Below, in pieces: positions 18,464 to 31,969 of a stretch of 64,000 bases of DNA. A model generated the notes under the pieces. The model worked only from the letters and a program-made list of their open reading frames with translations, was not told where the DNA came from and searched no databases. A program made the translations under genes and the position numbers. Positions within the stretch are counted from its first letter, which is position 1, and the number at the start of each line of letters is the position of its first letter. Source of the DNA: Eucommia ulmoides (taxonomy: Eukaryota > Streptophyta > Magnoliopsida > Garryales > Eucommiaceae); NCBI GenBank assembly GCA_016647705.1, contig CM028336.1:12904880-12968879 (forward strand), written 5' to 3'.

Positions 18464-21400
18464 TTTTAGAGGGTCAAGCCTAATTTAAGTTTAAATAAAT
18501 CTTAAATTAAAATTAAGTCAAAAAATATGTTTTCGGTTTTTAAATGATGGTTCTCCTTTGTTCAAAAAAAAATTTGCATTTCCTTTTAAGTTTCTTTCAT
18601 AGCTGATAGTATTCATGTACAAAAGGGTGAGTGTGTTTATTTTCTACCTTTACTTTTCGCACTTTATTTTATATACTTCATTTCTTTATTTTTTTTGTAT
18701 TTTATTTACTATTTTTATTATATTGCATTTGTTGAGACTTTCTCCAAGGCATGAGTATTGCATCATACTTGCATTTGTACAACTCAAATTGTAGAAGCTA
18801 AATTGAGCGATTCACCCACCGAGTTTGATTTCGAAACTTTGTAGGATTAGAAAGAGGTTGATAGCAAAAGCTAGGCTGTGCGGTTCATCCGCCAGGACCG
18901 ATTCCAAAACTCACCTTACTCAGATCACCAGCCAACGATGGATGTTCTCTCTGGAAGTCGGAAGTTTGAAGATCTAGGAACAAAATCTTTTTAGGGTGCG
19001 CTAGTAAAAGCTGGGAACCACATATAGTGATCTTATGATAGTGCCCAAACCCTTTAGGACACTATTAGGAAATGGAGATAAATTTCATTCGAAATATTTT
19101 GTTACATACTTGTACCTCGAAATGATGCAAAAGAAAATCTCTAGGGTCAACAAAGAACGAAATAACTAACATAGCAATTTCTAGTTTTTCCCAAACTTTT
19201 ATGAATTTGTTCGAAGTCAAAAATAATTTCTCAAAATGACTATGAACAATCCATAGGGAGTAGATAAAAATCATTATTTTTTTATATATTATACTTTATC
19301 AGGCCAAGAGATGTCATTTTCATGTGGGTCTAATATATTTTATACGTTTAGTTTAGAATTGATAATAAACTGATAAAAAGAAAAGTTTTCATCAAGACCT
19401 AAGAGAAATGATCCATAATTCAAAAATAAAATAAAATCGTGCCATAATCTGGTGTAATTGCAACCTCAAAGTCAAGGACAGTTGGAAACTACGAGTTACT
19501 CTAGTCACGAGAAATCAGTCTAAGCTAAGGTTTGTCAAGGTTTGTAGTTGCATGATAGAGTTGCATCCTCCTAGGATTGCATGTCAGGATATAGCACACA
19601 GATTGCATGTTCATAATCATCCCTTCAAATAGATTTATACCGCAAGGTCATACATAGGCAACAATACAATCATGCCTAAGATAACTTGTATAAGAAAACC
19701 CTAATATTTCATTAGCTAGGAGTTAGGTTTCTAACTACTCAGTAATTTAATGAAACTTGCTTTGCTAAAGGTAAATTTTGCTAAGAATCCATATAACACC
19801 CACCCGCAAGATCATCAAAAATGTGCCCGACCCCATCCACCATACGTACTCAAGACGATACCAAGATCGCCACGATACGGGAAGGTGCCACGTTCCTGAA
19901 ACAAGTTATGGACTAGATGAACCTAGCACCACCATCCCAATAAATAAGGAAATAAGTCCAATCACCACCACTTGTATGGGGAAATGATGTTAATCATGAA
20001 GAATTGAAAACCAAAGACGAAGTTGAATCAACCAAAAGTTCAGTCGACCCTTGGGTTACCGCCATAGGCTAAGTATTGCCTAGCTGGGAGAAAGATGCCC
20101 TTGCAAACCAATGAGCCACAAAAAGACATCCCAAACCCAAGAAAGACCCAATCCAAGGAGAAATCACCAAGTTTTGAAGCAGATTGATAACATGGACCAA
20201 TTCATTAAAGAGATCAAGTAATCCATAGCAGTTTGTCAGCTTTGTAGTAGGTGCGCCACCCCAAAACAAGAAATCTTGCACACAAACTTAATAATAGGGA
20301 CCTCTACCTACCCAAAACACCATCCTTTTATCTCTTCCCCAAGTAACTATCCTCAAACCCACATCTAACCCCTAACTCCGATCCGACGACTTTATCAAAA
20401 ATTTAAGCCTACTCAATCACCTAAAGAGAAGAGATAATTCACCCCACTTCTTGTTTCACTCTCCTAAATCTACCACTACTATCTCGAAAATAAATTATTG
20501 GTGTCGATTTCCCCAAATCAATCAAACCCGAAGTCTTTAAAGCTCTAATTCTATGCATTCTGGAAGTACCACTCTAGAGGTGTCAGCCATCTCATTGACC
20601 AATGCTATAACCTCAAGCATCACGTCAAACATCTTATCCAAGCAGGGGTCATAAACTTCTCAGCAGAGGCAGTTTGACCAGGAGCTTTAAGAAGGTAATA
20701 TCTATCTTTTACTGTTCCTCCAATGCCTTTAGTACTTTTCAATGAATTTAATTATTATCTTGCACGACTATATACTAGGGCTATGTTTCAATGAATGCAT
20801 GCTTATTTTATCTAGAATCAACTCAAGCCTTTATACTCTCACATTTAAGTAATTAATTTGTTTATGGTAATTCAAACATCACGAATAATTAAAATTATAA
20901 CATTACGTTTTCAATACTAAATTGGACCATCATCCAAAGAAAAATGCTAGAAGAGATATCTCATTTCAACTAGATGATGGTGAGATATTGGCAAATATTT
21001 AAGAAAGTTAGAAAGAAAACTAAGCCCAGATATGGAATCACTACACATGTTCCAACCCGGGAACATCGAAGAAACTATGAAGTTAAGGATAAGATCTATA
21101 GATGGTATGCTTATTGTTCATCAGAAAGAAAGTAAGAACTCGAGACGCCACAAGGAAGAGTTATGGCTAACACGCACCTCATTCATTAAAAAGCCCTGGA
21201 AAAAACAAAAAAGAAACACAACCTAGCCTTACCCCAAACTCTCAAAACAAGGAAAAGTAAAGCAGATAGTGAGAAGAATGTTTTTAGGGGTAAATCAAGT
21301 TTGTAAAAGTTAAGGATTCGTCAAGAAAGTCCTTTGGAAAAATACAGAACCTAGACTTACCCCAATCACTCAAAAAAAAAAAGGGAAAAGTAAGGCAGGT

Positions 21401-21793
21401 GGCCTACAGAATATTTGCATGGACAAATCAAAGCAGCTAAGGTCATGAAAAAAGTTAGTAGAAGATAAAAGTTGTAAAAAAAAAAAAAACACATGAATTC
21501 GATTACTTTTGAAATCATATTCATCATAATCTAGATTAATGTAATTATGCAAGAGATGCACACCATGTTCCATTAATAAGGCATCATTAGCAAAATTTGG
21601 GACATGGAATTTGCATTTATGTATATTAATTGGTAGCTCCTGTAGACCAGCCGTTGGGCCAACAACGACTCCAAAAATATTTATGACCTGGCGAAAGACT
21701 CTATCTATTATTGCAAAGCATAGGGATGGGGAAAATTGTTACTAGGAAATGTGGTTGTGTTAGTGTCCAACATGAATTCAACTTGAAGGCAGT
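18464..21793 (+). mobile_element. Ogre/Tat-like leader and gag fragments
   Basis: The leader contains the paired phrases GAGCGATTCACCCACCGAG and GTGCGGTTCATCCGCCAGG (about 18,800-18,900), typical of this lineage's 5' region. A gag end is visible at about 20,550-20,690 as YHSRGVSHLIDQCYNLKHH followed by LIQAGVINF, matching the degenerate zinc-knuckle pattern YH...GH....C..LK..I..LI..G. The rest gives no clear similarity. Broken throughout. Confidence 0.55.
21303..21470 (+). repeat. Dispersed repeat, copy 2
   Basis: Same ordered blocks as 17,357-17,520; the half-length third copy just upstream makes a short tandem here. Confidence 0.7.
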
Positions 21794-22078
21794 TGTCACA
21801 CCCTACCCCGTGCCCCCAACACCCGAGGCTAGGTATGACCACGACTTGATGTTACCCGACTAACAACAAATATATATAAATATGTATTGATATCGATTTT
21901 TTTTTTTTGAAAAAAATATTTACAAACTTTAAAATTCGAAAATATATATGTCCCAAATATCCATAAGAAAAATACGAAAAAACTTAACCTTTCACAGTTT
22001 ACATAGGTCCTGTCAATCCTAAAAAAAATGACACCACCCTCTGATTCTATCTAGTGCCAATAGTGGACTCATCTCTAG
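21794..22078. other. Possible LTR end fragment beginning TGTCACACCC
   Basis: A sharp change of base composition occurs at TGTCACACCCTACCCCGTGC. Reversed, this resembles the GGGTAGGGTGTGACA ends of some plant gypsy LTRs. A T-rich run near 21,900 and AT-rich DNA follow. No partner end was found. Confidence 0.3.
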
Positions 22079-23420
22079 TTGAGGTACTTGAGACTGACGT
22101 TAAATGACCATATTATAAAAGTACAGAAGTCAGATGCCCAACTGGGAAAGATCATAAATGAAGTAAAAAATAGTCAAAGAATCGACTATCGTGTCAGATA
22201 TAATGATGAATCCTTGTTGTTTGAGAATAAACTGTGTGCACCTAATAATGTCGATTTGAAGAAAGATATCTTGGAAGAAGCACACATCTCAGCATATACA
22301 ATGCATCCAAGCAGTACCAAAATATATCAGGACTTGCGAGAACACTATTAATGGAATGGAATGAAATAAAAAATTGAAGAATTTGTTGCCAAATGTCTTG
22401 TCTATCAGCCAGAATTTGTTGCCAGGTATCTTGTCTATCAGCAAGTCAAGATCATGCACCAGCGTCCAGGGGGATTATTGCAGGCTTTAGCTATCCCAAA
22501 ATAGAAGTGGAAATATATCATGATGGATTTTATTTCTAGATTGCCCCGTACTCAAATGGGACATAATTTCATTTGGGTGATTGTTGATAAACTTACAAAG
22601 TCTGCTATTTTTTTGGTTGTGAAAACCACGTACTCAATGGACAAGTATGCAAAATTGTATGTTGACGAGATTGTCAGACTACATGGTGTTCCGCTTCTCA
22701 TAGTGTCGGATAAAGATATGAGATTTATGTCGAAATTCAGGCCGAGTCTTCAAGCTGCTTTGGGTACCAAGTTAAAATTAAATACATTTTTTCATTCTCA
22801 GACTGTGCTATTAAAAAGATTCAAGGAGTTGGTGAACAAAAATTATTGATGCCCGACACAACTCAGATGATAGCAAAAAATGTGAAAGTGGTTTAAGAAA
22901 AACTGAAGATTGCTTAGAGTCGACAAAAGATTTATGCTGACAAGCATAGATGGGAGTTGGAATTTAAAGTGGGTTATTACGTGTTTTTACATATATCTCC
23001 ATGGAAAGGCATCATGAGATTTGGAAAGAAGGGGAAACTAAGTCCGAGGTACATCGGTCCATACGAGATTCTAGGAAGGGTCGATACAGCCGCATATCGA
23101 CTAGTCCTGCCGCCATAATTATCTAGATTACACGATGTTTTTCTCGTTTCGATGATCAGGAAATATGTGTTGGATTCTTTGAATGTGTTGACTTCTCAAC
23201 CAATCGAATTGCAAGAACACTTGTCATATGTTGAAGAGCCAGTGCAGATTCTAAATTGTAAAGATCAAGTGTTGCGAACATAAATAATCCCGTTGGTGAA
23301 AGTGCTATAGCATAGTTACTCCGTAGAAGAGGCGAGGTGGGAAAGAGAAGATGAGATGAAGAATGAATATCCACATTTATTCGTTTAAGGTAACTAAAAT
23401 TTCGGGACGAAATTTCTTTT

Positions 23421-23433
23421 AGGGGGGAAGGAT
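23421..23433 (+). other. Polypurine tract of element G
   Basis: AGGGGGGAAGGAT lies directly before the LTR start TGTAAGACCC, the usual arrangement in this lineage. Confidence 0.75.
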
Positions 23434-25433
23434 TGTAAGACCCAACTTCTACATATGCATATGTTTAATTGCATTTTAAAATATTTGAAAAATAATAGGG
23501 TTCACTGTGACATTTAAATTTTACTTTAAAATTTGTTAGGGGTCATTTTGATATTTAAATTTTAGCTTTAAGAATTTTAGTGGGGTTAATATGTTAATTT
23601 AATTTGAATTTTAAAAGTTTTGGGATTATTATTTTATTTAAAATAGTGTTTTAATAACTTGAGGGTATAATTAATATATTCATTATATTAGGATGGTATT
23701 TTGTGTAAATAATAATATTTATATAAAAAAATTTGTAATATATATTAGTGTTGTCAAAAAATGACAACACGTACAACACGTGTGTGCTTCAAAATTTAAC
23801 ATTAAAGGAAAAAAATAACAACTATGGTAGTGAACTTGCTCCATATATTTGTGGGGTAAATAGGTAAAGGACTTCCTCTCTCTTCCCTAGTGCTCTCTCT
23901 CTCTCAAATGTTTAAGGTGTGTGTGTGTGTATATATATATATATTTGTGTAAGCTTAATATGTGTGTGTGTGTGTGTATATATGGGTAAGAGAAATATAG
24001 TGGGTATATTTATATGTAGATATATCTATTTGTGAAGAATGTAATTTAAAGTAAAAATTATAATTTTTATTAGAATGATATATTTGGTATTTGATTGCCT
24101 AATAATATTGTTAATAATTAGGTAATATTTTTATCTATAATTAAATTATTAATTGATAAGTTTTATAAATGTAATTATAATATTTTAGTTGTATAATTAA
24201 TATTGAGTTGTGGAAATAGAACGTCTAATTATAGTAAATTTTATATAATTAGTGAAATTTGGGAATGGAAACGTAATTACATTTTTAGTCACGTATTTCA
24301 TGGCATATTAGATTTATTTAGATAAATTCTTAGTTTAGGCTTTGTCATTGTTAGGTTCACAAGCGATGCTGACTACGACAATATTCCGACGATAGCTTAA
24401 TAGTAGTGTGATTATCGAAGTGAGTGTACTGTATTCTATATAAATTATCAAATTATATTTTCGTATTAAAGTGTGAAAAGAAAATATTTATTTAAATTGA
24501 CTATTTTATAACGTTACAATGGATCAAGTAAAATATTAATTGTGGAAAGTGATTTTAATGATCATCCGACCATGCCATAGGGTGGTTCCAACAGGAGGGC
24601 ATGTCCTACGAGATGTTGTTGGTCCTAACAGGAGGTCATGTCCTGTAAGACCTTATGTTGTGACCTGACAGGAGGACAAGTTCTGCAAGTGGTGGTTATT
24701 ATTGTTGTTGAAGATGATGATTATTAACATGATATGATGGTTTATACCAAGTGTTGACTCCTACCATTGGAGATATTGAATGTGCCTAACACTGATGTTA
24801 ACCTTAGATTGACAGTTGTACTGGTTACAGTACCGTTATAACTTCCAATCGTGAGGTGAAACAATCCTATGGCTAGTAGGAAAATATGTGTGTGGTATTT
24901 TATTATATATTAAAGTAATTTGATTAGTTGATTTAAATACATTTGTATTATTGTGATGATAGCTATGGAATTTTATTTCGGTTTAGTGTGCGGTTATATT
25001 TATATTATGTTTTGAAAAATAGTTTTGATAAATGTACTTGATTCATAAATTGTTTTTATATTATGAAAATAATACACCGATAAAATATTTTGTCTTAGGT
25101 ACTCCAAGTAGAGACGGATCCAATACTAGCATTAAATAAGGTTAGAAGGTGGTACTACTTTGGAGGGAGTTGGGGCAATTGTGGTAGTAAGTTATTCAAG
25201 CTTTTGTAGTGTTACAGTAAAAGTTGGATTGGTATAGTTGAAATTTGAGTTAGTAAATTTTAAAATTAATGTCAGTTGACAATTAATTTATATTTTTATC
25301 TATTATTATTTTATTTATCATAGTGACACAACGGAAGTGTGGCGATGAAGTGATTTGTGTTTTTCCAATATTTCTCCGTAAATATAAAAGAGAGAAACCG
25401 AGTGTGGCGGCCTTGGGAAACAGGATCATCACA
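23434..25433 (+). repeat. 3' LTR of chromovirus element G
   Basis: Runs from TGTAAGACCC to GGATCATCACA. It contains a region of GT and AT microsatellites (23,917-23,998) and a set of ACAGGAGG.CATGTCCT phrases repeated three times at about 24,587-24,685. Its middle part aligns with 63,190-64,000 on the opposite strand. Confidence 0.75.
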
Positions 25434-27090
25434 GCAGTCATTCCTAAGAAAAAAGGATGCTAACTTCAAGATATTTTAGTTCCTTTGGGAAGATCAAAAT
25501 CTTTCCTCGACTAAACGGAAGGGTAACCAAGATAAAGAGCTCCCTAAAAGAAAGAAACATTAGCTTCAAATGCCTTTTTTTAAAATGTTCTCGGCCTATT
25601 TTCATGATATCATAGGAATTTTGCATTTGCTAAAATTATAATGTCATAATTCATGATTTCATAATAGGTCTTTCACATCATGGGAGTTAGATAGGTTCAT
25701 ATAAACAGGAAGGGCATGAAATCACGTCATCTTAGGTTTGAAAAAACATATGACACACGACATCATTTAATACTTAAAAACGAATATACATTGCATCGCA
25801 TCATATATACACTACATTTCATACAAGATTCATAATTGTAGGTCAGCATCCAAGACTGCATAAGAATCATGCATTGTTACATCTCCATTAAGGAAAACTA
25901 GTCATTACCTGGCCATAAAAGCTCATTAAAAAAAAAAAAAAAAAAAAAAAAATCCTCTTGATAATTTGTTTTTATCATTTCTCAATTTGTCTTAATATTC
26001 TTTCCCTTTCTCAAGAGGTCAGAGATTCTAGTATTCTCTCTATGCCCGAATGGCTGAAGATAATAATATTATCTCCATGTTCAAATGATTGGAGATCCTA
26101 GTATTCTTTCCTAGTCCTGAGAGACTGGAGATCCTAGTATTCTCTCCATACCTAAATAGCCAAAGATCCTAGTATTCTTTCCTAGCCCCTATAACCCAGA
26201 AATCCTATTATTCTCTCCATACCCAAATAGCTGAATATCGTAGTATTCTATCCATTCCTGAATAGCTGGAGATCCTATTATTCTTTCCTAGCCCTGAGAG
26301 GTCGAAGATCCTTATATTATTTTCCAGTCCTAAGATGATGGAGATCCTAGTGTTCTTTCCCAGCCTGAGAGACTAGAGATGCTGGTATTATTTTCCGTCC
26401 GTAAGAGGCCATAGATCCTAGTATTCTTTCACAGCCCTGAGAGGTTGAAGATCCTAATATTATTTCCTTGCTTGAATGGATGGAGATTCTAATTTTCTTT
26501 CCTTGCCTAAATAGCCAGAGATCATGATATTCATTTATCCTAGTAATAGGAAAAACCTGTGTTATAACATTCGTTCCATACCCCGTATGGAAGGAAACAT
26601 TTGTGTTCCAAAGCCCCACCAAGGGCTGGGGTGTATTTTATCCTCGGATAGTCTTGCGACTTTCTTTAGGGAGCACATGTTACTTTCTTTGATATTATTT
26701 TATTTTACTTTCTTTAATATTGTTTTTTTAGAAATCCCTAGTGCAGTGAACTATATTTTGACCTAATTCCTAGCCTAAGGTTCAGGATATGTAGGTAGCC
26801 ACATGGGTTTGATCACATCTTAGCCAAAATTTCATGATAATATCAAACTGGGCCCAAACCCAAGTAAGTTTTCTTCTAATCATGCATACACCAGCCTTAG
26901 GATAGGGATTATTATATTTGAAATTGATCTCTTCCCTGAGAATCATTTCTCGATCAATCCCAGTGTGGGCCTAGGGCACATTTTATGTCATTTTGTCGTC
27001 CCCAGTCATAGACTAAGACATATTCAATTGTATTTGACTTCCTTCATGAAGTCCCAAGATTAAAAAAATTGCTAGTGTATGGAACCTTGA
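25434..27090 (+). mobile_element. Probable Tat/Ogre-type 3' untranslated region and LTR part
   Basis: After the tandem array comes CCTAAGGTTCAGGATATGTAGGTAGCC (about 26,773-26,800), a phrase typical of gypsy LTRs of this group, then T-rich and C-rich stretches. No coding part or clear LTR ends. An A run lies at 25,927-25,952. Orientation is inferred from that phrase. Confidence 0.4.
25981..26545 (+). repeat. 36-bp tandem repeat array, about 15 units
   Basis: Units of about 36 bp centre on GGAGATCCTAGTATTCTTTC. The second half of the unit alternates between a CCTGAGAGACT-like and a CCTAAATAGCC-like form, giving a loose 72-bp higher-order period. Units differ from each other by several bases, so the array is old. 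Tandem arrays near the 3' LTR are known in Ogre-type elements. Confidence 0.85.
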
Positions 27091-27179
27091 CATTGATAAC
27101 CATGCTAAGGATCATCATATTTTTAACAACCATTATTGTACACTTTGAATTATGAAATCTAAAATATTATTATAGAAAC

Positions 27180-28337
27180 CTAAATGGCAATGTTATAGAT
27201 GATATTTACATAAATCAGCTATAAGGCTTCATAATAGTTAACAAATGTCAAGAAGGATGCAATATGAAAATGTTTATTTATGGACTGAGGCAAAGTTTCT
27301 ATAATATGGAACATTCATTTTTAACATGGCGGTCAATTATTTTGACTATGTTAAGAATGAGGAATGATTTAAACATGTACACTAATAGGATGGATAAGCA
27401 AAAATTCCAATATATATAACACTCCAATCTTGGAACGTTATCTCTCGTTATAATATAATTTTCAATAAATATTCTCCATAAATATTTGGAAACATCTTCC
27501 TTGATACCAGGTAAAAAGCTTATAAGATAGATCAAAGGATGTTTAATTGTCAAATCTCAACACATAGGGTCGAGAGCAACATATTGCTAATGGGGACCTT
27601 TACCCATCCATCATGAGATTTGTCTGCTAATGATGCGACCAAAGGACACTTGTTAAGAGATATATGGTGAGTAATATTCCATATGTTTTAACAATTAAAA
27701 GTCTCATGTCCTTTGTGCTATGTACTAATAATTGATATAAGACACACTATCATTTTGACTAGTAAATATCAATTTCGTTCAAACTAAGAGTATTAAATTG
27801 TAAAGAAATATATCCCAAAGTACTTTAAAATAACTAAGGATACATTTATTTGATATTGAGAATGATAACATTAGATTAATGAATTCATGGTATTGAATTC
27901 CAAATTTGATGTAAATAATTGTTAGTCTTTTTCAAGGTATTCTTATATCTTGATTGATGGGGTCGTTAATGGGAGAAGTTATGGATGAGATTCAAAACAT
28001 CATATTCTGCTAAGGACACCAAGTTCATGGCTGCATAAGATGTAGCCAATGAAATTCGAAGGATTACAAGTCGTTTGACAAACAACCATTGAGTCATGAT
28101 ACCTCAATATTATAACTACGATGAGGCTATTGCTCAAGCCGAGGAACCTAGATCAAATCAATCCAAATACTCGGAGCAATGTTTTCATATATTCATTAAA
28201 AGTTAGTATAACTAAATAAAGAGTATACATTGTGGACAAACGTTACCGATCCACTCATTAAGATCCTAACTTTACAGTGATTAATTGGACAAAGTATTAA
28301 ATGCTTTGTTGGATTGGCTACAGTATTAGTGGGAGAT
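27180..28337 (+). mobile_element. Ty1/copia RT and RNase H remnant (element F)
   Basis: A frame at about 27,180-27,300 resembles the copia RT stretch with LNGN...DIYI and KMFIYGL (usual form FLNGNL.EDVYM and .SIYGLKQAS). Weak RNase H-like and tail similarity follows to a GTGGGAGAT polypurine tract at 28,329-28,337. The coding part is badly decayed. Confidence 0.55.
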
Positions 28338-29340
28338 TGTTAGAGATACGCCCTATACACAATCCTAGGTAGACTTATTTCAAGTAATAATCGCAAGTAA
28401 ATAATGAAAGGTATTTTGATACTATTATTTAATTATATAAATGTTGTTGTAGACCTTGGATGTTGATTAGAATGTCTACCTATTTAAGATGATTAAATAG
28501 GAAAAGACTAAATACATTAGATCTTGGATTGTTAAAAACGGTCTTCAACAATCTAGGTTAGCTTGATCTTATGTTTTGTCTTTAAGAATGGCGAGTCTCA
28601 ATCCATTAGTATGATCTACTATAAGATCTATAAAGGGACTTACTAAGATTAGTAAGGGACTGAACATGATCATCCTTGATATCTTATATCGTAGTTTTGC
28701 TCGAGTCAAAATAAAATATCGGAGGTGCGATTGTATTTCGTGATATTTTGACTTGAGGTGTTGTATATTACATGTATGCGTTGCTATACTTTTTTAATAC
28801 TAAGTGTTGTTTTCTAGCAACGAGCCTCCAAAGTTATTAATTAGATATAGTGGGACATGCATGTGGATATAAGAGTATGCAAGAAATAATCTATCTCTCT
28901 TAGTAAAAGAGATGCGATCTATGTGATTTAATCTAACTTAATTTAACCAAGTCTATGGCTAGAGCAGTATGATGATTTGGACGAGATTCCAATTGGTATC
29001 ACAACATATTATATTATCAATCAAATACATATGATTGGAATATGATTTTTGACTTAACCATACATTGTTATTCCTTTTCGGGTATATTGATAGAGAAATC
29101 GTTGAAATACTCTTATCATACTAGATGATGTTCTCTTGGTTAAATTCCAACGAACTTGATATGGTTGTGATATGTGGGTAAACGTGACTCACAGTCAAAG
29201 GAAATGCTTTAAGGAAGAATTTTATTATTACCCCTAGATTCAAATCAGAGTTATCTTACATTCTTAAGATTAGATTTAATGGTTAGTAATTTAAAGAACA
29301 CTTGTCTTTCAGATATCCTCTATGTGGATACTGTTAGAGA
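28338..29340 (+). repeat. 3' LTR of copia element F
   Basis: Begins TGTTAGAGATACGCCCTATA right after the polypurine tract, the standard copia junction. The far end is not clear; 29,340 is a guess based on a second TGTTAGAGATA phrase at about 29,334. No partner LTR in the window. Confidence 0.45.
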
Positions 29341-29846
29341 TAAGACATCTGTGTCACTTTTAAGATAATCAAATCTCTTGTGCCGATTTTGTTCATGTTC
29401 AGAATCTCTCAAAAGAGCTTACTTAAATCAAGCCTGAGTAACTACTAGTTTTGAGACTGAAGCACCAAAAGAGGTAATCAATGTATTAAATATGATTTAA
29501 TATTACCTTATTTATTGTTTTATATTAATATGGTTTGATTCAGATTTAAGGTATTGGATATTAATTGTGATTGATTTTCTTTATATATTCATTGTGTACA
29601 TCTATGATTTTAATATCTAATCCCTTCACTTATGACTTTGAACTATGTTATGATTCAAAAATTTGATGTTGCTACTTTACCTTACTATCTTATGGTCACG
29701 AATAATATGGTCTAAAGGGACATGTCTAGGAAAGCAGTCAAATAGAAATTAAATAACATGATGATCAAAGGCAAATAATTTAGTAATGTATCTTGTTAAA
29801 ATTGCGATGTACAATACTTAATATTGACCACCACATATGAAGTTAT

Positions 29847-29851
<5 letters not shown>

Positions 29852-29892
<41 letters not shown>
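29852..29892. repeat. TA microsatellite
   Basis: About 20 AT/TA units, pure apart from the edges. Confidence 0.9.
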
Positions 29893-29894
<2 letters not shown>

Positions 29895-30187
29895 TATTTT
29901 TGAAAGTAAGCACGCTACTGCAAAGTGTATTAAGCATGTGTTGAGTTTAGACTCTAGAGGGGTTAGAAATGATTCATTTAATGTGATTAAATTGGTATGG
30001 GGCATAGACGGGTATTTTATTTTGCAGTGGGATATTGCCATGTTAGTTAGATAGAAACATAATGTGGTGCTCCCTCATTATTTGAAGACATTTATCGGTA
30101 GCACGCACCACTAACCTGCATAAAGAGAGTATAATGTATTAGTTTAAAGAGAAGCACATTTGGTGCCCATTGTGTCCGAGTGAGAGA

Positions 30188-30532
30188 TGTTGGATTATGG
30201 AGAGGGTCGGGTCGACCCGTGGAGCGTCCACATGGGTCTCTTCCATGAATAGACACTATGTAAATGGATGTGGTTCTTGGTCGCAAGAATTATGTCTATT
30301 CAATAGATATTCATTGAAAAGACCACACCTTTTAGAATTCCCTCTTCTAAGGTTTCAAACCCTATTGAATTACAAAAAAATCGAGTGATTTTGGTTAGTT
30401 AGTGTATAAAGATTATCGAAAAAACACTCTAATAACGTTTTGTACCGACAAGAGAAGAAATGAAAAAATACATGTTGTAAACCGATCTTCTTAATCCTAC
30501 ATTTCCATTTAATATTTTCGCATTAGGTTCCA
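30188..30532 (+). repeat. Copia LTR E1
   Basis: Starts TGTTGGATTATGGAGAGGGT after GAGTGAGAGA, which resembles a copia polypurine tract, so this is likely a 3' LTR. It aligns with 46,708-46,976 on the opposite strand from the first base through the AAGGTTTCAAACCC / AAGGTTCTATTCCC region and beyond. The right end (GGTTCCA) is a guess. Confidence 0.65.
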
Positions 30533-31969
30533 TTTTTTTTTTATACTTATAAATTTACAATTGATATTGTAAAAGTAAGGAATTCCTAATAAATAAGCAA
30601 AATCTTGCGTTGAGCACTAGTGGGGGAAAGAAATCAACGAAATTTTAAAAGGAAAAAGGGATGGGTAAATGCCAACATGACCATGGAAAAGTCCTGGTTG
30701 ACAAGCTTTATACATAATACTCTCTTTGTATAGTTCCATATAGATATAAATGGTTTCACACCTTTAAAAACTTCAACCCACCAACAGGTTGGTAAGTTAA
30801 TTCAAACAAAGATTTGACTTTAAAAATAAATTTCAAATTTTCAAATCTTTCTAAATAGTTATTTCACCTCAGTGTAATTAAAATAATATTGACAAAAATT
30901 ATATTATTAATTACTAAAATAAAAATTATATTATTTAGTATTTTTTCACCATTTTTGTTATTAAAATTTAATGAATTTCAAAACGGTACAAAAACGTCTC
31001 TATCCAAATAAAAAAATTATAAAATTATATAATTAATTTTTTTTTTTATCTAAAATACCTATCCAAATATAAAATTTATAAATGATTAAATTTATAAATT
31101 TTAAATTTTAAAATATCATCATTTATAAAAATTTATCAAATTCCTTACGAAAACACACGTATTTTGGTTATACTCTTATCCCCAAAATTCCTTGACTAAG
31201 ATTTCCATGAACAATTCCTAACAAACCATCTATTCTGTCTCTTATCCTGTTATTAATAATAGCATCTTTTATTGGGAAGTTAATTCCTTCTCTGAATCGT
31301 GCTTTAAAAACAATTTGTATTCCCCCGATATGTATATAGCCAATCTTTTCTTTGTTTTTTCCTAATTTTTATAATTGTGTGTTTATCATGTCTCAATTTA
31401 TCAATGAAATATTTACTTTTCCTTTACATTCTTCAGTATTAAGAGCCGCTTCAAATTGATAGGTTCCATAGTAATAAATATTTTTTCTATTAAACTTTTC
31501 TGCAAAACATTTTCGAAACAACCCATTATTATTATAAGTTCCAACTTTTTTAAGGAGTTTTTGATCTATTAAGGCTTGAGCCTTATAGTTTCCTTATAGT
31601 CTTCTTTTAATGTTTAAGAGTATTATTTGATTGTATACATATTTGTTACATATTAGAAATCTTTAATGAAAATAATAGTCAATAATATTAATCAAAATTA
31701 GTATTTTTACCATTATTTCTAACATTTACTTTGTTTTTTAATTTTCTATAAACACCATACAAAAAGATAAAACAAAATTTAAACAAATGGAGTAAAATCT
31801 ACAAAAACTAAAAAAGAAAGAAAGAAAAAGAAAAAAAAGAAACAGAAAGAAACAAGAGAGAGATGGGCAAAACAATAAGACAATATGAGGTAAACAACAA
31901 CAAAAAATTATATTGTGATGATATTTTTATCAATAAAATGTGATAGTTGGTGTTTTAAGTAATCAAATA
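30533..31969. other. AT-rich intergenic stretch, nothing recognised
   Basis: Very AT-rich, with repeated TTTATAAATTTTAAATTTT-type sequence near 31,080-31,110 and a GAAA-rich run near 31,800-31,860. No coding similarity. Confidence 0.5.

Larger units (their letters stand above)
22079..25433 (+). mobile_element. Ty3/gypsy chromovirus (Tekay/Del-like) 3' part: integrase, chromodomain-like tail, 3' LTR (element G)
   Basis: An integrase zinc-binding region (EEAHISAYTMHPSSTKIY, about 22,280-22,320), a core region with MMDFISRLPRTQMG and WVIVDKLTKSAIF (22,520-22,620), and a tail with EEPVQILNCKDQVLRT and VKVLWHSYSVEEARWE (about 23,230-23,345) stand in order. The tail matches the chromodomain-like end of Tekay/Del elements. 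It is followed by a polypurine tract and a 2-kb LTR. Gag, protease, RT and the 5' LTR are not present. Broken at several places. Confidence 0.85.

Noticed and set aside
23917-23998. GT/AT-rich run as a regulatory element
   Set aside because: Simple sequence inside an LTR; nothing more can be supported.
26347-26622. 91-residue minus-strand frame over the 36-bp array
   Set aside because: Arises because the 36-bp unit is a multiple of three; it is repeat DNA, not a gene.
28985-29005. TTGGTATCAC as a tRNA-Met primer site for element F
   Set aside because: The match stops after eight bases and the site lies inside the presumed LTR, not next to an LTR end.
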